Positions 7,589-10,553 of a DNA stretch of 10,553 bases are shown piece after piece; position 1 is the stretch's first letter; each line of letters begins with the position of its first letter. Source of the DNA: Pigoraptor vietnamica (Eukaryota; Opisthokonta; Filasterea). A model generated the notes under the pieces. It was not told the DNA's origin, ran no database searches, and saw nothing but the letters and a program-made list of their open reading frames with translations. The DNA lies in NCBI GenBank assembly GCA_943704525.1, contig CALSCQ010001115.1, positions 1 through 10,553 on the forward strand, read 5' to 3'. The position numbers were made by a program, and so were the translations under genes.

Positions 7589-8092
7589 TCTCACATCGCA
7601 CCTTCACTCGCCGTGTGACTTGGACGTATTGTTTCTATTCGCATTCGCGTGGAACATTGCACGGAAAGAGATGCCTGCGAGAGCGCCCGTTGCTCAGGGC
7701 GCGCAAAGGCACGTGTGACGCTCCATGTGTGACGGTTGCGAACAAGGAATGCGGGCGTTTCGCCCAATGGGACACACGCTGTCTCGACTTCTGGCCAATC
7801 GGAGCGTTTCATCAACCAGGCTAATAACACGGGAATTGCCTTTTCAAGCAAATTCCCAAACTGGATATTACTGAATATGGTAATTGATAAAAATAACATT
7901 GGAGAGATGAAATATTTTCCGGTTGCCACGGCAATTGGGCAATGTCCAGACAGGAGCTTTACGATCGGAACGGAGACGGTGTCATGTGATTGTCCGACGG
8001 AAGCCGAGCAGTGCCGCCGGGTGAGGCACACTCACAGTCGCAAGAACAAAACATGCAAACCACACTCTCAGCAGAGTCTTGCTTTAGCGAAC
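7589..8092. promoter_or_regulatory. Head-to-head promoter region with four CCAAT/ATTGG boxes
   Basis: 504 bp between divergent start codons. CCAAT occurs at 7764-7768 and 7795-7799 (the latter as GGCCAATCGG, the NF-Y-type context), and ATTGG at 7898-7902 and 7934-7938. A local AT-rich patch (about 7815-7920) lies between the pairs. No TATA box is obvious. The arrangement fits a bidirectional promoter, an inference from motifs and gene orientation. Confidence 0.55.
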
Positions 8093-8941
8093 ATGCCTGG
8101 CGCCGGAGAGGACGTGCCGCTGCTCGCGGGACCGGCGATCGCGCCCCATGCGCCCGCGAATGCTTCGCCGCTCAACCCCAATTACGGCGCAAACCCCAAC
8201 AGTGCGTGCCGGCGGGTGCTGGGCGGCGGCGTCACGGAGGCACTTTGTCCCGTGCGCCCGAAAGCACCGTCGCGATCCATGTCCGTCGACCTCACGGCGC
8301 CAGGCATCACGTTTACGGAAGAACAATTCAACCGCCAGGTGCGCTTCACTCAGACATGCACACTTGCGCGCATTACACCTCTAACAATACGCTCCCCATG
8401 GTGCCTTTGCAGGTGCTGCGCGAGCTCCGCAAGCTGTCGCAGGCCGCGAACCCCCGAGAGCGGCTGCAGTTTCGCATTCTCATTGTGAATACGGTGCTTT
8501 TGTTGATATCGGTGGTCGTGCTGACGGGCCTGCTCATTGGCGCGAAAATGGAGCTCGACGGCATGGGCGACAAGCTGGACAAGATGGTCTCCGTCATGTC
8601 GCTCATGAACAACGCCACGGACGTCACCCTCGATCGCGTCACCATGTTCGGTCAGTGAGCCTGCGTTTTTGGAGCCTTCTCTTAGCCATCTGCCCACTCT
8701 GCGTCTCTATGATTTTATATGCCTCACCCAAGCTCCTCTACACGCACACTTGAGAGACGCACATGGGCTGGAAACGTGTTCTGAGCTTATATTAACAATT
8801 GACCGCGCAGACACGCACACGGCCAACGTCATATTCAACACGTACTCGATGTGCAATGTCATGACGCTTGGGACGCAACACGAAAAGGACTGCCGCAACA
8901 ACATCGGATTCAACGCCTCCGATTACGGCGGTCGAAATTGA
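8093..8941 (+). CDS. Single-pass membrane protein with NPxY and acidic dileucine sorting motifs, 204 residues
   Basis: Exons: 8093-8338, 8413-8650, 8811-8941 (phases 0 and 1). I do not recognise the family. Residues 1-100 form a Pro/Ala-rich tail with no signal peptide. It contains EDVPLL (6-11, matching ExxxLL) and NPNY (28-31, matching NPxY), both known signals for clathrin adaptors or PTB domains. RSMSVDLTAPGITFTEEQFN (61-80) and the basic VLRELRKL precede the hydrophobic segment at about 103-126. The last ~78 residues carry Asn149-Ala-Thr and Asn196-Ala-Ser sequons and cysteines 176 and 189, which fits a lumenal or extracellular side. Type II topology (N-terminus in the cytosol) is inferred. 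Intron 1 is only 74 nt. The start has A at -3, but an out-of-frame ATG lies 40 bases upstream. The stop faces the RCC2-like gene 144 bp away. Confidence 0.78.
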
Positions 8942-9085
8942 CATGCGTGGTCAGCAATGCGCGTGCGTGCGTGCGTGGTGCGTATACAGCAGAATTAACA
9001 AACTGCGCAGTCGTGACGTGGGGAAAATGGGACGCGAAACAACACTACCGCGCAATAATAGCGAGCCATTTCATTGTAGCGAGTG
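8942..9085. other. Short tail-to-tail spacer with a TGCG run
   Basis: 144 bp separate the stop codon of the membrane protein from that of the RCC2-like gene. It contains GCGTGCGTGCGTGCGTGG-like sequence near 8959-8977. Two 3' UTRs must fit here or overlap; no AATAAA is visible. Confidence 0.6.
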
Positions 9086-10522
9086 TTACTTCGCCGTCGC
9101 AGCCCCACGACCACGACCCCTCCCGCGTCCACGACCACGCCCGCGCCCGCTCCCGCCAGATGGCGCGCTCGCTGCCTCCGCAGCGTCCTCTTCCTCGGCG
9201 TCTCCGTCGGCCGCGGGGGCCTTCGCGCCCTTATCCGTCTTCTGACGCTTGGCCGGCGGCGCAATGTCGTCCTTGAGCGGCTGCGGCGCAAACACGGGCT
9301 GGGTCCCGAAGACGGGCAGGCGGTCCAGCGCAGCCGTGTCCGCATCGGAGGCGACGCGCGCGACCGCCAGCGTGTGGCCATAACCGCAAGCCACGCGGAG
9401 CACGTGGATGCCCTCAAGTGTCTGGACAATCTTGGGCGTCGTCGACGATTTGGGCTGGCCATCGCCGTAGCCCAGCTCTCCATATGTGGGGGAAGGACCC
9501 CACGAAACCACCTGCGCATGACATGAAGGCGATAAGCAGACACCAACTGAGAGCGACGCAAGGGACACGGAGACTTATGCAGTGGAGAAAATTGTGAAGT
9601 CCACACATGATATGCCGCATTCACGCGCCTGGTTGTCAGCCGCGACGACAGTGCTCGTCTGTCCGCACGCGAGCGAGCGCACGTTCCAGCCCGACAGGTC
9701 CATCACCTGCTTGGGGTACATGGTGCTGGTGCACGTGACCCATTGGGCGCGGAGTCAATAGGGACGGTACACAGTCAACCAAAAGACACAACCACACAAG
9801 GAGGGATCACACAGAAGTAAATGCACGCATGGCACGGCAAATCGCACGCACAAGCGCATGCCGCTGTTTCTATTGAACACTATCACATCGCACACGCACA
9901 CACACCTGTCCCCAGCCTTCTTTGTGATGCCCCAGAAATACGTAGCGCCGCTCTCCGTGCACGCATACGAGCACGTCGCCCCTGGCGATGGGAGTCAATT
10001 TTGCTTAATTTTGTAAGCACAGAGAATGGCGAGGCAGAGATACCCGCGCAGTACGTGCAACGTCGCCACACACACTCACCGGCGGCAATCATGCGGACCT
10101 TCAGCGCAGGTCGGGAGAACAGCGCCAATTCCTTCGGCCGATACTCGTCCTTCTGCTGGCCGTGGCCAAGGCGCCCGTAGCCACCAAAACCCCACGTGAA
10201 CACCTGCGCGTGTGTTGCTCAGGAGGGCGCCATAGATAGACCGAACCGAACGATTCGAGCCACAGGCGGCAAAAAAAAACGACAAGAGGGCGGTCGCAAT
10301 GGTCTCTGTTTGCTATTCGAGAGTGCGAGAAGCGAGAGACAAACGACGACATGCTCACACCTTCCCATCTGCCATAAGGGCGACAACGTGGTTGGCGCCG
10401 CACGCGACGTCCTTAACAGCCGTCGCAGCGGGCAAAAGCGATTCGATTCGCCGGGGAGAAAATTCGTGCGCGTAGCCCACTTTGTTGGGCTTGACGATGT
10501 GCTCACCGGTCATTCCGTGGCC
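9086..10522 (-). CDS. RCC2: RCC2 (TD-60)-like protein, C-terminal 294 residues, five exons (continues off right edge)
   Basis: Exons on the minus strand: 10522-10361, 10203-10080, 9981-9906, 9725-9629, 9511-9086; phases agree throughout. RCC2 is a seven-bladed propeller of RCC1 repeats; animal RCC2 is known from mitotic chromosomes and small-GTPase regulation. Visible repeats include VKDVACGANHVVALMADGK, VFTWGFGGYGRLGHGQQKDE, ESGATYFWGITKKAGDSTMY, MDLSGWNVRSLACGQTST and VVSWGPSPTYGELGYGD, which match the order of the last blades of animal RCC2. After the final blade (DRLPVF) comes an extra tail of about 75 residues with a basic PPAKRQKTDK (possible NLS), an acidic Ala-rich stretch, and GRGRGRGRGRGRGRG ending AATAK. 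The intron between the last two exons appears to use a GC donor. The first repeats lie beyond the right edge. Confidence 0.93.
9512..9628 (-). other. Probable GC-AG intron in the RCC2-like gene
   Basis: The exon ends CAG and the intron begins GCGCGT at 9628; the acceptor is GCGCAG at 9512. This join gives AADNQ followed by VVSWGPSP, the same spacing as remembered animal RCC2 (AADE, two or three residues, then SWGPSP), in phase 0. The only nearby in-phase GT donor, at 9604, would add eight residues (ARECGISC) at a blade strand. Confidence 0.72.
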
Positions 10523-10553
10523 CTGCGCGTGGTGGTTGCGGGGAAGGGGGGGG
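10523..10553 (-). other. Partial upstream intron of the RCC2-like gene
   Basis: On the minus strand this is C-rich sequence ending CACGCGCAG directly before an exon starting GHGMTG in phase 0, as expected for the end of a QLGH-type RCC1 repeat. The window stops inside it in a G homopolymer. Confidence 0.65.

Noticed and set aside
8995-9624. 209-residue minus-strand open frame overlapping the RCC2-like gene
   Set aside because: It is a shifted frame over the RCC2 exons and an intron, Arg-rich, with no RCC1 motif. The 9511-9086 frame carries the conserved blade.
1-10553. Homopolymer ends of the window (six C at the start, seven G at the end) as biological boundaries
   Set aside because: Both fall inside introns in low-complexity sequence and more likely mark where assembly or window extraction stopped.

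Overview
The window is intron-dense nuclear DNA from a eukaryote, most likely a unicellular relative of animals such as a choanoflagellate (inference, about 0.6). Supporting points: genes are cut by many 70-270 nt introns, 21 of 25 complete or started introns begin GTG, the base composition is GC-rich with CA/TG and TGCG microsatellites, and one gene is a recognisable Epac-type cAMP-regulated Rap exchange factor, a family typical of animals and close kin. Every gene model below was assembled by hand; all exon phases agree and the joins fall at conserved protein positions.

Layout, with five genes strictly alternating in strand: (1) minus, 1920 to 119 and beyond the left edge, the N-terminal part of an Epac-like protein with two cyclic-nucleotide-binding domains (cNBDs) and no DEP domain between them. 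(2) plus, 2782-5913, a secreted M28 zinc peptidase of 531 residues in 14 coding exons, with all metal ligands present. (3) minus, 7588-6581, an intronless Ser/Arg-rich protein of 335 residues with six RRxS sites and no recognised family. (4) plus, 8093-8941, a three-exon single-pass membrane protein of 204 residues with NPxY and acidic dileucine motifs in its N-terminal tail. (5) minus, 10522-9086 and beyond the right edge, the C-terminal 294 residues of an RCC2 (TD-60)-like protein with an unusual RG-repeat tail and a probable GC-AG intron.

Between genes 1 and 2 is a shared 861-bp head-to-head region with a TGCG microsatellite and a perfect CRE palindrome overlapping an E-box. Genes 2 and 3 end tail to tail, 667 bp apart, around a 15-bp perfect inverted repeat. 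Genes 3 and 4 share a 504-bp head-to-head region with four CCAAT/ATTGG boxes. Genes 4 and 5 end tail to tail only 144 bp apart.

The genes do not form an obvious pathway. A cAMP theme is possible but speculative: a cAMP sensor, a CRE in its promoter region, and a nearby protein full of PKA-type sites. The strongest observations are matching intron positions in the two cNBDs (exon-level domain duplication), the missing DEP domain, a 69-bp duplication that carries a 5' splice site inside an intron, the GC-AG intron, and the RG tail on RCC2. I see no mobile element, CRISPR array, rRNA or tRNA.
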